Made by a program: the position numbers and the translations under genes
Shown here: piece after piece, positions 42,551 through 50,438 of the stretch
Numbering within the stretch: the stretch's first letter is position 1
How the letters are laid out: every line of letters starts with the position of its first letter
Notes under the pieces: model-generated
Seen by the model: only the letters and a program-made list of their open reading frames with translations
Databases searched by the model: none
Told to the model about the DNA's origin: nothing
Origin: an uncultured Oscillospiraceae bacterium
GTDB lineage: Bacteria > Bacillota > Clostridia > Oscillospirales > Acutalibacteraceae
NCBI GenBank assembly: GCA_900554535.1
Contig: USIA01000001.1
Location: 5,712 to 69,711 of the forward strand
Reading direction: 5' to 3'
Length of the DNA stretch: 64,000 nucleotides

Positions 42551-44206
42551 TTACTTCCTCATATTCCCTAATCCGATCTCATCCTGCAGTCTCAAAAGTT
42601 CCGCCACCTCATAATAAGGAGTGCTCATATGCCGTGGTTTCCGTCCTTTTCTGGACTCATACAGATGAAAGGTACCACAGCGCAGGATGGTCACCACAAG
42701 GGGATCCATTCCCAGGATTTTCTTCAGATCCCGGTAATCCTGATCGATATATTTGAAATACGTGGTCAGAAGTTCTTTCAGAATATCCGTGCTCATAGCC
42801 TGATACATCAGCGCTTCTTTTTTTACTTCTATATAAAGATGCAGATATGGGCGTTTTTTCTCATTATATTCTTTCACTGCGATCCAATCCGTAACCGGCT
42901 GCCCGGACAGCTGGATCACACTTTTGATACCATTTTCCGAAATCCTGGTAAAGCCTGCGATATCAATGATCCACGGAACACGGTCTATGTACTCAAATCT
43001 TGGGATCTGTGTCCGGTCCTCCTGGTTGGTAAGACCCACGCACCGATACATATCTCCCACACGGTACCTGGCAAAGGCTCCGCCCTTCAACACAGTGATC
43101 ACAAGCTCATATTTCTCCCCGGGAACAACCTCATCCATAAGATAGGTCGGAGGAGTGAACGTGGGATCCTCATAATTATGGAGCATATCCTTTTCGGTGA
43201 TAAATTCATAAAAGCAGGTATCCGGGAAAAAGTACATTCCGTTCCTGGTCCAGGTCTCGGTTCCTATAATGGAAGGTTCCGTTCCTGCAAAAAGCTCCAT
43301 GGGCCGAACTCCCCACATTTCCTCCAGATCATCCTTATAGCACTGGTTGTCGGTTCCTGCCACCATAAATCCCTTCAGGTGAAAAAGGTCTTTCGGAAGA
43401 AGCTCCCGTTTCTCCTTCTTACAGATCTTTTTGGCATTCAGGATCCTTTTCAGCATCTTTGGTTTATACTGCAGAAGTTCCGAAAAGGAGATTTTGCTTT
43501 TTCCTGATGATACGCTTCCGGTGAGGCTCTGGCTTACTGCATAGGCCACACTTCCAAGTCCGAAGAAAAATTCCACGTCCTGTTTCATGGCCATCTTGAA
43601 GCCCTCTTTATTCCGCTCACCAAAGCTCATATTTACCGCATCTTCCACTTCCGGAAGAAAACGGATGTCGATATCTTCTTTCAGCGCCAGTGGAAAAAGG
43701 CCGGTAGCAAAAGGCAGCGGTGCCAGTCCGTAAAGGATCTTGTCCGTTTCCTCCACATCAAATTTGCCCTTTTCACGGCTTGTAGCCAATATGAGGCAGG
43801 CAACTACATTGTTCCTGTAGGTATCCAGCATACTTCTTGTGTATGGTGCTACCTTTATCGGATGGCGTCCGCCTTCCCAGGTCGTCTGTATCCAGATGAT
43901 CGGATTCCCCGGAAGAGTTTCACTTCTCTTCTGGAGGAGCATATCCGCATAATCCTCATAAGTGGTAAGAGGTACCAGCCGACGGAACTCATCGATCCCG
44001 GATGGTCTCCTGCCCTTCAGAATGCTTTTGCCCAGTTCACAGTCTGACCAGAGCTGGATCTGCTCTTCCATCAGGCGATTCTGGATCTTCATGTAATCCT
44101 GCATTGTCAGATCAAGAAATCCGCAATATTCTTTCCAGATAGCATCATACTGCTGTTTTCGAAGCTTTTCGCCAAGACTCACCGCCTTTTCCCCCCTTTT
44201 CGCCAT
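42551..44206 (-). CDS. GH3-family (auxin-responsive promoter-like) acyl-adenylating enzyme
   Basis: This 551-residue protein matches the GH3 family over its length (for example IWIQTTWEGGRHPIKVAPYT, FAGTEPSIIGTETWTRNGMY, YRVGDMYRCVGLTNQEDRTQ). Plant GH3 enzymes adenylate carboxylic acids and join them to amino acids; the bacterial substrate is unknown. It has no membrane segment. The start overlaps the end of the methyltransferase-like gene by 28 bp, so the two are coupled, suggesting a joint pathway for a modified acid or lipid. Confidence 0.8.
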   Translation of the reverse strand: MAKRGEKAVSLGEKLRKQQYDAIWKEYCGFLDLTMQDYMKIQNRLMEEQIQLWSDCELGKSILKGRRPSGIDEFRRLVPLTTYEDYADMLLQKRSETLPGNPIIWIQTTWEGGRHPIKVAPYTRSMLDTYRNNVVACLILATSREKGKFDVEETDKILYGLAPLPFATGLFPLALKEDIDIRFLPEVEDAVNMSFGERNKEGFKMAMKQDVEFFFGLGSVAYAVSQSLTGSVSSGKSKISFSELLQYKPKMLKRILNAKKICKKEKRELLPKDLFHLKGFMVAGTDNQCYKDDLEEMWGVRPMELFAGTEPSIIGTETWTRNGMYFFPDTCFYEFITEKDMLHNYEDPTFTPPTYLMDEVVPGEKYELVITVLKGGAFARYRVGDMYRCVGLTNQEDRTQIPRFEYIDRVPWIIDIAGFTRISENGIKSVIQLSGQPVTDWIAVKEYNEKKRPYLHLYIEVKKEALMYQAMSTDILKELLTTYFKYIDQDYRDLKKILGMDPLVVTILRCGTFHLYESRKGRKPRHMSTPYYEVAELLRLQDEIGLGNMRK

Positions 44207-44760
44207 GTTTTTATGCAGGCAGCTGTACTGTTTCGGTCTGGGATCAGAAAGGGAGTTGTCTGCTGATACGCTCCGTAATTACTGAATGTTTCCGGAAACA
44301 CGATCCTGTCCTGGTAAAAAATGTACAATATGTTCCACACGATAAGGACCCCAAAAGCCCCAAGTGCCTTCCCGGATCCCAGAAATCCGGCCAGGCAAAA
44401 ATAAAATCCGGCGAACCACAGAACGCCAGGATGTCGGCAGAGTGCATAAACACCCTCTGTATAGGCCAGCCTTTCATGATTTTCTTTGACATATGTCTCA
44501 TCAAAGGGCAGCGCAAAAAACAATGTATAGATCAACAGTCCCAGAAACAGAATCGCTGCTGTCAGAAAAACAGCAGAAATAAAAAAAGAACTTCCCCGCC
44601 GCGGCCAGCAGCTCCGGATCACCAGACCTGTTGACACTGCGATCAGGAAACATCCTATGCTAAAAAACGGATGAAGAAAGCTTTTTTTCAATCGGATACT
44701 GTTATGATCATACAGGAAGCAGCATAAAAAGCCGATACTCCCTATAATAACCGCAGTCAT
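44179..44760 (-). CDS. Membrane methyltransferase-like protein (ICMT/PEMT type)
   Basis: This 193-residue protein has about five membrane helices and the C-terminal pattern of isoprenylcysteine / phospholipid methyltransferases: CRHPGVLWFAGFYF, then the IVFPETFSNYGAYQQTTPF region with acidic and Tyr residues of the S-adenosylmethionine site. It could methylate a lipid or a carboxylate. First gene of the operon with GH3 and HD-GYP proteins. Substrate unknown. Confidence 0.6.
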   Translation of the reverse strand: MTAVIIGSIGFLCCFLYDHNSIRLKKSFLHPFFSIGCFLIAVSTGLVIRSCWPRRGSSFFISAVFLTAAILFLGLLIYTLFFALPFDETYVKENHERLAYTEGVYALCRHPGVLWFAGFYFCLAGFLGSGKALGAFGVLIVWNILYIFYQDRIVFPETFSNYGAYQQTTPFLIPDRNSTAACIKTWRKGGKRR

Positions 44761-44891
44761 CTGTATTTTCCCCCTTCATTTATGTAAAGCGGACCTTCTC
44801 ATTCCGCTCTGCTGCATTCTCAGGAACGAGACCCATTCATGGTCAGTACCCTAAAGAATGCTCTATATTACTAGAAAACAACTACTTGTTC

Positions 44892-44920
44892 ATTATATAG
44901 CACATAGCTGACTTTCGCAA
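44892..44920 (-). promoter_or_regulatory. Promoter of the methyltransferase-GH3-HD-GYP operon
   Basis: On the minus strand TTGCGA (44915-44920), 17-bp spacer, TATAAT (44892-44897), 130 bp upstream of the first start codon. The leader between shows no clear hairpin terminator. Confidence 0.55.
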
Positions 44921-44998
44921 TCGTTTTTGACTAATATATGCTGAATATTGGCACAAATTTTATCAATTATGACAGTTTATTTGTTTTTTCTTCCGGAA

Positions 44999-45478
44999 TC
45001 AGAGGTAACGGATCTCTACGTGCATTTCGCCCTTTCCATCTGTCTCCATTACTGCATAGCTTGGACGGCGTCCCCGTTGTCTGGGATAAGCCAGACTTCC
45101 GGGATTTACCAGAAGCACACCTGATTCCTTTTCAACAACCGGTACGTGGATATGTCCGAAAAAAGCCGCATTGCATCCCCTTGAGCGGGCAGCTTCTGCC
45201 AGCTGATCAAAGGCCATGGATACACCGTAGTAATGACCATGAGTTACCAGGATCTTATTTCCCTCGACCTCGATCACATCTTCTCTCGGAAGATCCGAGA
45301 AAAAATCATTATTTCCGGACACAATACTGCAGGGACATTCTGCAAGGGCTTCGATATAAAATTCTCTGCCTTCCACATCTCCACAATGTACCAGCATGTC
45401 AAAAGGAGCCTCCCGATTTATCGCGATCTCCAGGTTTTCATCTCTTCCGTGAGTATCGCTTACGATCAGCACCTTCAT
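44999..45478 (-). CDS. YfcE/MJ0936-type metallophosphoesterase
   Basis: This 159-residue protein shows the metallophosphoesterase motifs DTHG (SDTHGRDEN), HCGDVEG, GNND, THGHYYG and GHIHVP in order, with the metal ligands intact. Such enzymes split phosphodiesters; the natural substrate is unknown. ATG 45478 starts the conserved MKVLIVSDTHG; the frame opens 8 codons earlier without ribosome site. It overlaps rdgB by 4 bp and is last in a four-gene operon. Confidence 0.85.
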   Translation of the reverse strand: MKVLIVSDTHGRDENLEIAINREAPFDMLVHCGDVEGREFYIEALAECPCSIVSGNNDFFSDLPREDVIEVEGNKILVTHGHYYGVSMAFDQLAEAARSRGCNAAFFGHIHVPVVEKESGVLLVNPGSLAYPRQRGRRPSYAVMETDGKGEMHVEIRYL

Positions 45479-46059
45479 ACAAGCTCTTCCTTTATAAGGC
45501 AAAGAGCTTTTCCACGATGGCTGATCCTGTTCTTTTCTTCCATGGAAAGCTCTGCGGAAGTACAGCCATATTCCGGAAGATAAAAGATCGGGTCATAGCC
45601 AAAGCCATTCTCCCCTTTTTCCTCGTAGCCGATGCGGCCTTCCATGGCAGCACGGACTGTCTTTCTTCTGCCATCCGGGAAAACTGCCGCAATAGCACAT
45701 ACAAAACGTGCAGTACGTTTCTCATCGGGTACACCTTCCAGACGCTGGATCAGGTTTGCGTTTTTAATATGATAAGAAGTATCCTCACCCATATAGCGTG
45801 CGGAATAGATTCCCGGCTCTTTGTTCAGATAGTCGATCTCCAGACCGGAATCATCTGCCAGAACGATCTCGCCGGTCATTTTACTGATGGCTTCTGCCTT
45901 GATCATGGCATTTTCTTCAAAGCTTTTTCCGTTTTCTTCAATATCCGCATGGATCCCGGCATCCTTCAGGGAAAGGATCTCCAGGGAAGGATCCGCAAGT
46001 ATCCTTCGGATTTCCTTCATTTTATCCTCGTTTCCGGTAGCAAAAATGATCTTTTTCAT
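45475..46059 (-). CDS. rdgB: RdgB/HAM1 non-canonical purine NTP pyrophosphatase
   Basis: This 194-residue protein has the family start FATGNEDKMKEI, the SFEENAMIKA helix, LADDSGLEIDYL and GFGYDPIFYLPEYG segments, and ends with SHRGKAL. It hydrolyses XTP/dITP/ITP to keep these bases out of DNA and RNA. Full length. Overlaps both neighbours by 4 bp (ATGA). Confidence 0.95.
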   Translation of the reverse strand: MKKIIFATGNEDKMKEIRRILADPSLEILSLKDAGIHADIEENGKSFEENAMIKAEAISKMTGEIVLADDSGLEIDYLNKEPGIYSARYMGEDTSYHIKNANLIQRLEGVPDEKRTARFVCAIAAVFPDGRRKTVRAAMEGRIGYEEKGENGFGYDPIFYLPEYGCTSAELSMEEKNRISHRGKALCLIKEELV

Positions 46060-47213
46060 TCTTTAATACTTCCTTTCTTCGGCGGACGTGGTCCAAGAAA
46101 CTGGTAATAGTAGGTTTTCATCATTCCGTTATAAATCTTACGGTTTTTATCTGCCTTTCGGCCGATGTCATTCTCTGCCTTGTCATAGGCAGTGATCAGA
46201 TACATGGACCAGCGATCCAGCCCCTTATAGCTTTCACCGATCTCACGGTACAATGCAGGGAGATTGGATTTTTCTTCGATCCGCTCACCATATGGCGGAT
46301 TTGTCACGATAAAACCAAAGGGTTTGGAATGGCGGAGTTCACTGACTGGGCGCTGCTGGAAATGGATCAGCCTGTCCACTCCTGCCATTTTTGCGTTGGC
46401 GCGCGCTGCCTTAATGGCAGCTGCATCAATATCAAAGCCCTGGATATCGGTTTCAATATCAAGATTTACACGTTCTCTGGCTTCTTCTCTTGCATCCTCC
46501 CAGCATTCCTTCGGTATCAGATGCTCCCAGCTCTCGGCCAGAAAATGACGGTTCAGTCCCGGTGCCATATCCGCTGCCATCATTGCCGCCTCAATGGGAA
46601 AGGTACCGCTTCCGCAGAACGGATCGACAAGAATACGGTCCTTTTTCCAGGGAGTAAGCATCAGAAGAGCGCTGGCAAGAGTCTCGGTAATAGGTGCCTT
46701 GACAGTCATCTGGCGATACCCTCTCTTATGAAGGGATACTCCTGAGGTGTCGATCCCGATCAGAGCTACGTCTTTCATAAAGGCCACACGGATAGGAAAT
46801 TCCGGACCATCTTCCGGAAACCAGGAAATCCCGTAGATGCCTTTGAGACGCTCTACAATGGCTTTTTTCATAATGGACTGGATATCAGATGGACTGAAAA
46901 GCTTACTTTTGATGGAGTTTGCCTTGGCTACCCAGAATTTACCGTTTTTCGGTATGTAATTCTCCCATGGGAGAGCCTTGGTCTTTTCAAAAAGCTCATC
47001 AAAAGTCTCGGCCTTTACTTCGCCTATTTTCAGAAGCACACGTTCTGTGGTACGAAGGAACAGATTGGCGTCTGCCACACCCTGGGCATCAGCCTCAAAG
47101 GTTACTCTTCCGTCTTCCACCCTGGTCACTTCATAGCCAAGATCCAGTATTTCACGCTTCAGCACCGCCTCTGTTCCAAAATGACAGGGCGCCGTTAATT
47201 CCCACAGATTCAT
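46056..47213 (-). CDS. THUMP-domain rRNA (guanine-N2) methyltransferase, RlmL-N-like
   Basis: This 385-residue enzyme combines an N-terminal THUMP RNA-binding domain (about 1-165) with a Rossmann methyltransferase domain carrying VDPFCGSGTFPIEAAMMA and the catalytic TNPPYGERI motif. It methylates guanine in 23S rRNA in known relatives (RlmL/YcbY N-terminal half, YpsC of Bacillus). Overlaps its neighbours by 4 bp on both sides. Confidence 0.92.
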   Translation of the reverse strand: MNLWELTAPCHFGTEAVLKREILDLGYEVTRVEDGRVTFEADAQGVADANLFLRTTERVLLKIGEVKAETFDELFEKTKALPWENYIPKNGKFWVAKANSIKSKLFSPSDIQSIMKKAIVERLKGIYGISWFPEDGPEFPIRVAFMKDVALIGIDTSGVSLHKRGYRQMTVKAPITETLASALLMLTPWKKDRILVDPFCGSGTFPIEAAMMAADMAPGLNRHFLAESWEHLIPKECWEDAREEARERVNLDIETDIQGFDIDAAAIKAARANAKMAGVDRLIHFQQRPVSELRHSKPFGFIVTNPPYGERIEEKSNLPALYREIGESYKGLDRWSMYLITAYDKAENDIGRKADKNRKIYNGMMKTYYYQFLGPRPPKKGSIKE

Positions 47214-47752
47214 AAAGTGATCTCCCGTACTGTATTTCCTTCAAAATCTTTAATGGTAAAAATTCCGTTCTCAAGGATTGCATAGGTCGGCGGGTTACCT
47301 TCCTTTGGAATGGATACGGAACCTGGGTTCAGAAGGATATAATTCCCCATATTTTCTGCCTTCAGCACATGTGTATGGCCGTGGATCAGAATGTCTCCGT
47401 CCATCATCGGCGGAAGATTATCCTTATTATAGATATGACCGTGTGTGGCGTACATCGTTTTTCCTTCGATGGCAAGGATACAGTAATCTGCCATAACCGG
47501 GAAGTCCAGGACCATCTGATCCACCTCTGCCTCACAGTTTCCGCGTACTGCATAGATCTGGTTTTTTCTCTCATTTAAAAGGCGGATGACTTCCTTTGGT
47601 GCGTATTCCTTCGGAAGGTCATTTCTTGGTCCGTGATAAAGCAGATCTCCCAGAAGCACCAGTCTCTCCGCCTTCTCCTTGTCATATGCTTCCAGCATTT
47701 TCCGGCAGTAATATGCCGAACCATGTACATCGGACGCAAACATATATTTCAT
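47210..47752 (-). CDS. yfcE: YfcE-family phosphodiesterase
   Basis: This 180-residue protein starts MKYMFASDVHGSAYYC and shows the metallophosphoesterase set SDVHG, LLGDLLYHGPRND, GNCEAEVD, THGHIYN, HGHTHV. YfcE of E. coli acts on model phosphodiesters with Mn2+. The start at 47752 is supported by AAGGAG; upstream in-frame codons lack one. First gene of the operon that continues with the THUMP methyltransferase. Confidence 0.9.
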   Translation of the reverse strand: MKYMFASDVHGSAYYCRKMLEAYDKEKAERLVLLGDLLYHGPRNDLPKEYAPKEVIRLLNERKNQIYAVRGNCEAEVDQMVLDFPVMADYCILAIEGKTMYATHGHIYNKDNLPPMMDGDILIHGHTHVLKAENMGNYILLNPGSVSIPKEGNPPTYAILENGIFTIKDFEGNTVREITL

Positions 47753-47878
47753 AAGCTTTTCTCCTTGTAATTTGTGTTGTTTTTTATCTCTGTTCTTTAC
47801 ATTATCATGATTTCCTTTAAAATACAAGATTTGTTACAGATATGCATTCGCAATCTATTTTGATATCGTCCGCTTTTT

Positions 47879-48211
47879 TTATCCGCGCACAAGATTTCTC
47901 CCTCTGTAGGCTGCAAATCCACCGATCACGGACCTGGTACGACAGCCCTGTCTTGCCAGGCTCCGGGCAGCCTGCATGCTGGCGCCGCCGCGGTCGCAGT
48001 AAAATATCAGCAGCTTATCTTTGGGAAAACGATATTTCTGATCCTGTTTTTTCTCAAGATATTCCTCCAGCTCTCTGTATGGAATATTTACCGCGTTCCG
48101 GACATGTCCCCTTCTGTAGGCAGCAGGATCCCGGAGATCTATGATAACAGCGTCGCTGCGCTCCACATAATAATCCAGCATTTTTGCAGAGATAGTTTCG
48201 ATCTGAAACAT
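47879..48211 (-). CDS. Rhodanese-like sulfurtransferase
   Basis: This 110-residue single rhodanese domain has the substrate-loop Cys in IFYCDRGGAS and the typical IDLRDPAAYRRGHVRNAVNIPY segment. It probably carries persulfide sulfur. GAGGAG precedes the ATG by eight bases. Monocistronic. Confidence 0.88.
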   Translation of the reverse strand: MFQIETISAKMLDYYVERSDAVIIDLRDPAAYRRGHVRNAVNIPYRELEEYLEKKQDQKYRFPKDKLLIFYCDRGGASMQAARSLARQGCRTRSVIGGFAAYRGRNLVRG

Positions 48212-48280
48212 GGAAAAAATCTCCTCTTTTTGGTATATTATATGGAAGCTTCCGGGTGAATGTTCCCTTATATGTATTTA

Positions 48281-48312
48281 AGCGGGAAAAGCCATCTCTG
48301 ACTTTTCCCGCT
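48281..48312. terminator. Terminator between rhodanese and the small Asn/Ser-rich gene
   Basis: Arms AGCGGGAAAAG (48281-48291) and CTTTTCCCGCT (48302-48312), a perfect stem that, read leftward, ends transcription of the gene at 48324-48527. Confidence 0.7.
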
Positions 48313-48323
48313 TTTCTTATCCT

Positions 48324-48527
48324 TTAATATCTGTCAGAGCCTCTGTCCTTCTCAGAATCATATTCATCGGAAATTTTGTTTCCGTAGCTGCTTTTGGAAC
48401 TGTTTCTGGAAGAATTTCCCGAACTGTTCTTAGAGCTGTTTTTTCCGCAGTTTCTGGAAGCACTTTCCCCGTGATTTTTTCCTGCATAATTAGACTCATT
48501 TCTGTCTGTTTCGTAATTTTTCGCCAT
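48324..48527 (-). CDS. Small Asn/Ser/Lys-rich protein, unknown
   Basis: A 67-residue low-complexity protein, MAKNYETDRNESNYAGKNHG and onward, with repeated KNSS/RNSS units. A strong ribosome site AGGAGGT precedes the ATG and a terminator follows, so it is translated. No known family; likely disordered. A role like that of small acid-soluble spore proteins is not supported by motifs. Confidence 0.6.
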   Translation of the reverse strand: MAKNYETDRNESNYAGKNHGESASRNCGKNSSKNSSGNSSRNSSKSSYGNKISDEYDSEKDRGSDRY

Positions 48528-48781
48528 TTGAATTACCTCCTGATGAAGTTGATTTTACGGCTTTCCGAAGCTTTCTGCCGCTTTTTATTACAGGAAATAG
48601 TATCCCAAAAAGTTTGGAGATTATTCGCCAAAATCATATTGCTTTTTTTTCCAGTTTATATTATAATCATTCTTGTAAAAAGAATTTACCCTTCAAAAAT
48701 TTTTTTTACATAACCCCTTATTTAATTATTTATACTCCCCTCGAAACACCCGGTAGCTCCCCTACCGGGTGTTTCTCTATA
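48528..48781. other. Intergenic region with a terminator, no gene seen
   Basis: AT-rich DNA. A leftward -10-like TATAAT at 48660-48665 may serve the small gene at 48527, though no good -35 is found. A perfect hairpin GAAACACCCGGTAG (48743-48756) with CTACCGGGTGTTTC (48762-48775) lies here, without an obvious gene on either side. Confidence 0.5.
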
Positions 48782-48828
48782 CAAAAACAAGCCGCCGGAT
48801 GACGATCACAGTCGCTCCGGCAGCTTGT
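48782..48828 (-). terminator. Terminator of the CDF transporter gene
   Basis: Read leftward: ACAAGCTGCCGG pairs with CCGGCGGCTTGT around a loop, followed by TTTTTGT. It starts right after the CDF stop codon. Confidence 0.75.
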
Positions 48829-48831
48829 TTT

Positions 48832-49761
48832 TTATCCGTTGATCGGATTTACATGCACCATACAGTGCTTTACATCTTTGAATTTATTCTCGATCGTATG
48901 ATGTACATTTTCCGCAATATCATGTGCATCAAAAAGGGAAATACTTCCATCTGCTGCGATCTCGATATCCACATACATCTTGGATCCGAAAAGACGGGTT
49001 TTAAGAAGGTCTACTCTTCTGACGCCCGGTACCTTGAGGATCTCTCTCTTCATGAATTCCTCAGTTTTTGCATCACAGGAATGATCTACCATCTTGTCAA
49101 TGGCATCCCTGAAAATGTCGATCGATGCCTTGGCGATCATAACGCAGATCACGATACTGGCGATCGGGTCCAGGATCGGGTATCCCAGTCTTGCACCGAA
49201 GATGCCGACAAACGCTCCGATAGAGGAAAGTGCATCTGAACGATGGTGCCATGCATCTGCCATCAGGGCTCCTGAATTAATCTTCTTTGCGGCACCTCTT
49301 GTATACCAGAACATCCACTCTTTTACCACAATGGATACCACTGCTGCAATCAGTGCAAGTGTTCCCGGAATGGCAATGGTTCCACCGGATGTGCTTTTTA
49401 CGATATCACGGGCACCGGTAATTCCGATCCCGAGACCAGTGACAAGCAGCATTCCTGCAAGGACAATGGAAGAAACACACTCCATTCTTTCATGTCCGTA
49501 CTGGTGCTCTTTGTCTGATTTCTTTGTAGAAAGACGGACACCGATGATTACGATGAAGGTGCTTCCCACATCTGATGCAGAATGAATGGCATCCGAGATC
49601 ATTGCTCCTGAATGTGCCACAATACCTGCGATCAGTTTAAATACAGATAATAAAAGGTTTACCAGAATACTGATCCCGGATACTTTCATTGCTGTCTGCT
49701 GTTCCCATGAAGCTGTTTTTTCTGTATCATGTATAATTGTTTTGTTTTCTGTGTGTTCCAT
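48832..49761 (-). CDS. Cation diffusion facilitator (CDF) metal exporter
   Basis: This 309-residue protein has an N-terminal cytosolic tail, six membrane helices and a C-terminal cytosolic ferredoxin-like domain (about 225-309). Metal-site motifs are SDAIHSASD in helix 2 and ADAWHHRSD in helix 5. CDF proteins export Mn2+, Fe2+, Zn2+ or Co2+ in exchange for protons; the residues do not fix the metal. AAAGGAGG precedes the ATG. The unusually long leader with two terminator-like hairpins suggests metal-responsive attenuation. Confidence 0.9.
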   Translation of the reverse strand: MEHTENKTIIHDTEKTASWEQQTAMKVSGISILVNLLLSVFKLIAGIVAHSGAMISDAIHSASDVGSTFIVIIGVRLSTKKSDKEHQYGHERMECVSSIVLAGMLLVTGLGIGITGARDIVKSTSGGTIAIPGTLALIAAVVSIVVKEWMFWYTRGAAKKINSGALMADAWHHRSDALSSIGAFVGIFGARLGYPILDPIASIVICVMIAKASIDIFRDAIDKMVDHSCDAKTEEFMKREILKVPGVRRVDLLKTRLFGSKMYVDIEIAADGSISLFDAHDIAENVHHTIENKFKDVKHCMVHVNPING

Positions 49762-49813
49762 AAACAGGACCTCCTTTTAAATATATGATCAGGTTCTTCT
49801 TATGGCACAACAT

Positions 49814-49872
49814 TTTCCGTGAAAAAACCGACGGTTCCTTCACTACTCGCTGCAGTGCGATTTTCCGCCGGT
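49814..49872 (-). promoter_or_regulatory. Terminator-like attenuator in the CDF gene leader
   Basis: Read leftward: ACCGGCGG (49865-49872) pairs with CCGTCGGT (49827-49834) with one G-U, then TTTTTT. A smaller TCGC/GCGA hairpin lies in the loop. It stands about 55 bases before the CDF start codon, so readthrough would be needed for expression. Confidence 0.5.
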
Positions 49873-49935
49873 GTTCTTTCTTTTCTGTATAGGGATATCC
49901 CAGCTTCTACCTTCTGTTCCATCCATATTTTGCAG

Positions 49936-50217
49936 TAAAAAAGACATACCTGCGAAACATACACTGTCCCGCAGATATGTCTGAAAGCAAAGTCACATTC
50001 TGCTTCACCTCATATTCCGTGAATGCAGGTTCTTTGCAATTACGTTTAAATCCATATCCGCTGCCGCTTCCTGCGGCCCGGCCCCATGCCTTCGATAAAT
50101 ATTTTCGATTCCGAAAAGCATCGCCTGCTCAGTTTGTACTGTTGATCTCGCATCCTGTTCGAATGTAATGCAGTGCAAAGAGAATTTTTACAGTCTTACG
50201 GGTCTCCCGCTTAACTT
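49936..50217 (-). ncRNA. Candidate independent small RNA (about 280 nt) upstream of the CDF gene
   Basis: A leftward promoter (50225-50254) and a leftward terminator (stem AGACATATCTGCG / CGCAGGTATGTCT at 49942-49982, then TTTTTT) bound a transcript without a convincing gene. Inside, TCTTTGCA and ATTAC pair with GTAAT and TGCAAAGA (13 bp with a 4-base bulge), enclosing a domain with GCCGC-AGGAA-GCGGC. It resembles no RNA class I can name; 6S RNA or a riboswitch leader are possible. Confidence 0.35.
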
Positions 50218-50224
50218 CTCAGAA

Positions 50225-50254
50225 AGGATACACCATATGCCCTCTGTTAGTCAA
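50225..50254 (-). promoter_or_regulatory. Leftward promoter of the candidate small RNA
   Basis: On the minus strand TTGACT (50249-50254), 18-bp spacer, TATCCT (50225-50230). Confidence 0.45.
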
Positions 50255-50370
50255 GCCAAAGTTTTTTATTTTACAGGTAGATATCTTCAACTTTCTGTTT
50301 ATTCCATGTCTGGAAACATGCTTCGCACTGCACAGTTCTATATCAAATAATAGATTCTCAGTTGTTTGTC

Positions 50371-50403
50371 AAAAAACCGGGAGCGGATAAATCCACTCCC
50401 GGT
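50371..50403 (-). terminator. Terminator of pckA
   Basis: Read leftward: ACCGGGAG (50396-50403) pairs with CTCCCGGT (50376-50383), followed by TTTTTT. Confidence 0.85.
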
Positions 50404-50438
50404 CAAATCTACGATCTGTATTCAGTTGGAATGATCGA

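Noticed and set aside
49985..50190. 57-codon frame in the candidate small RNA as a gene
   Set aside because: No ribosome site, TTG start only, and no recognisable family; listed as open question within the RNA finding instead.
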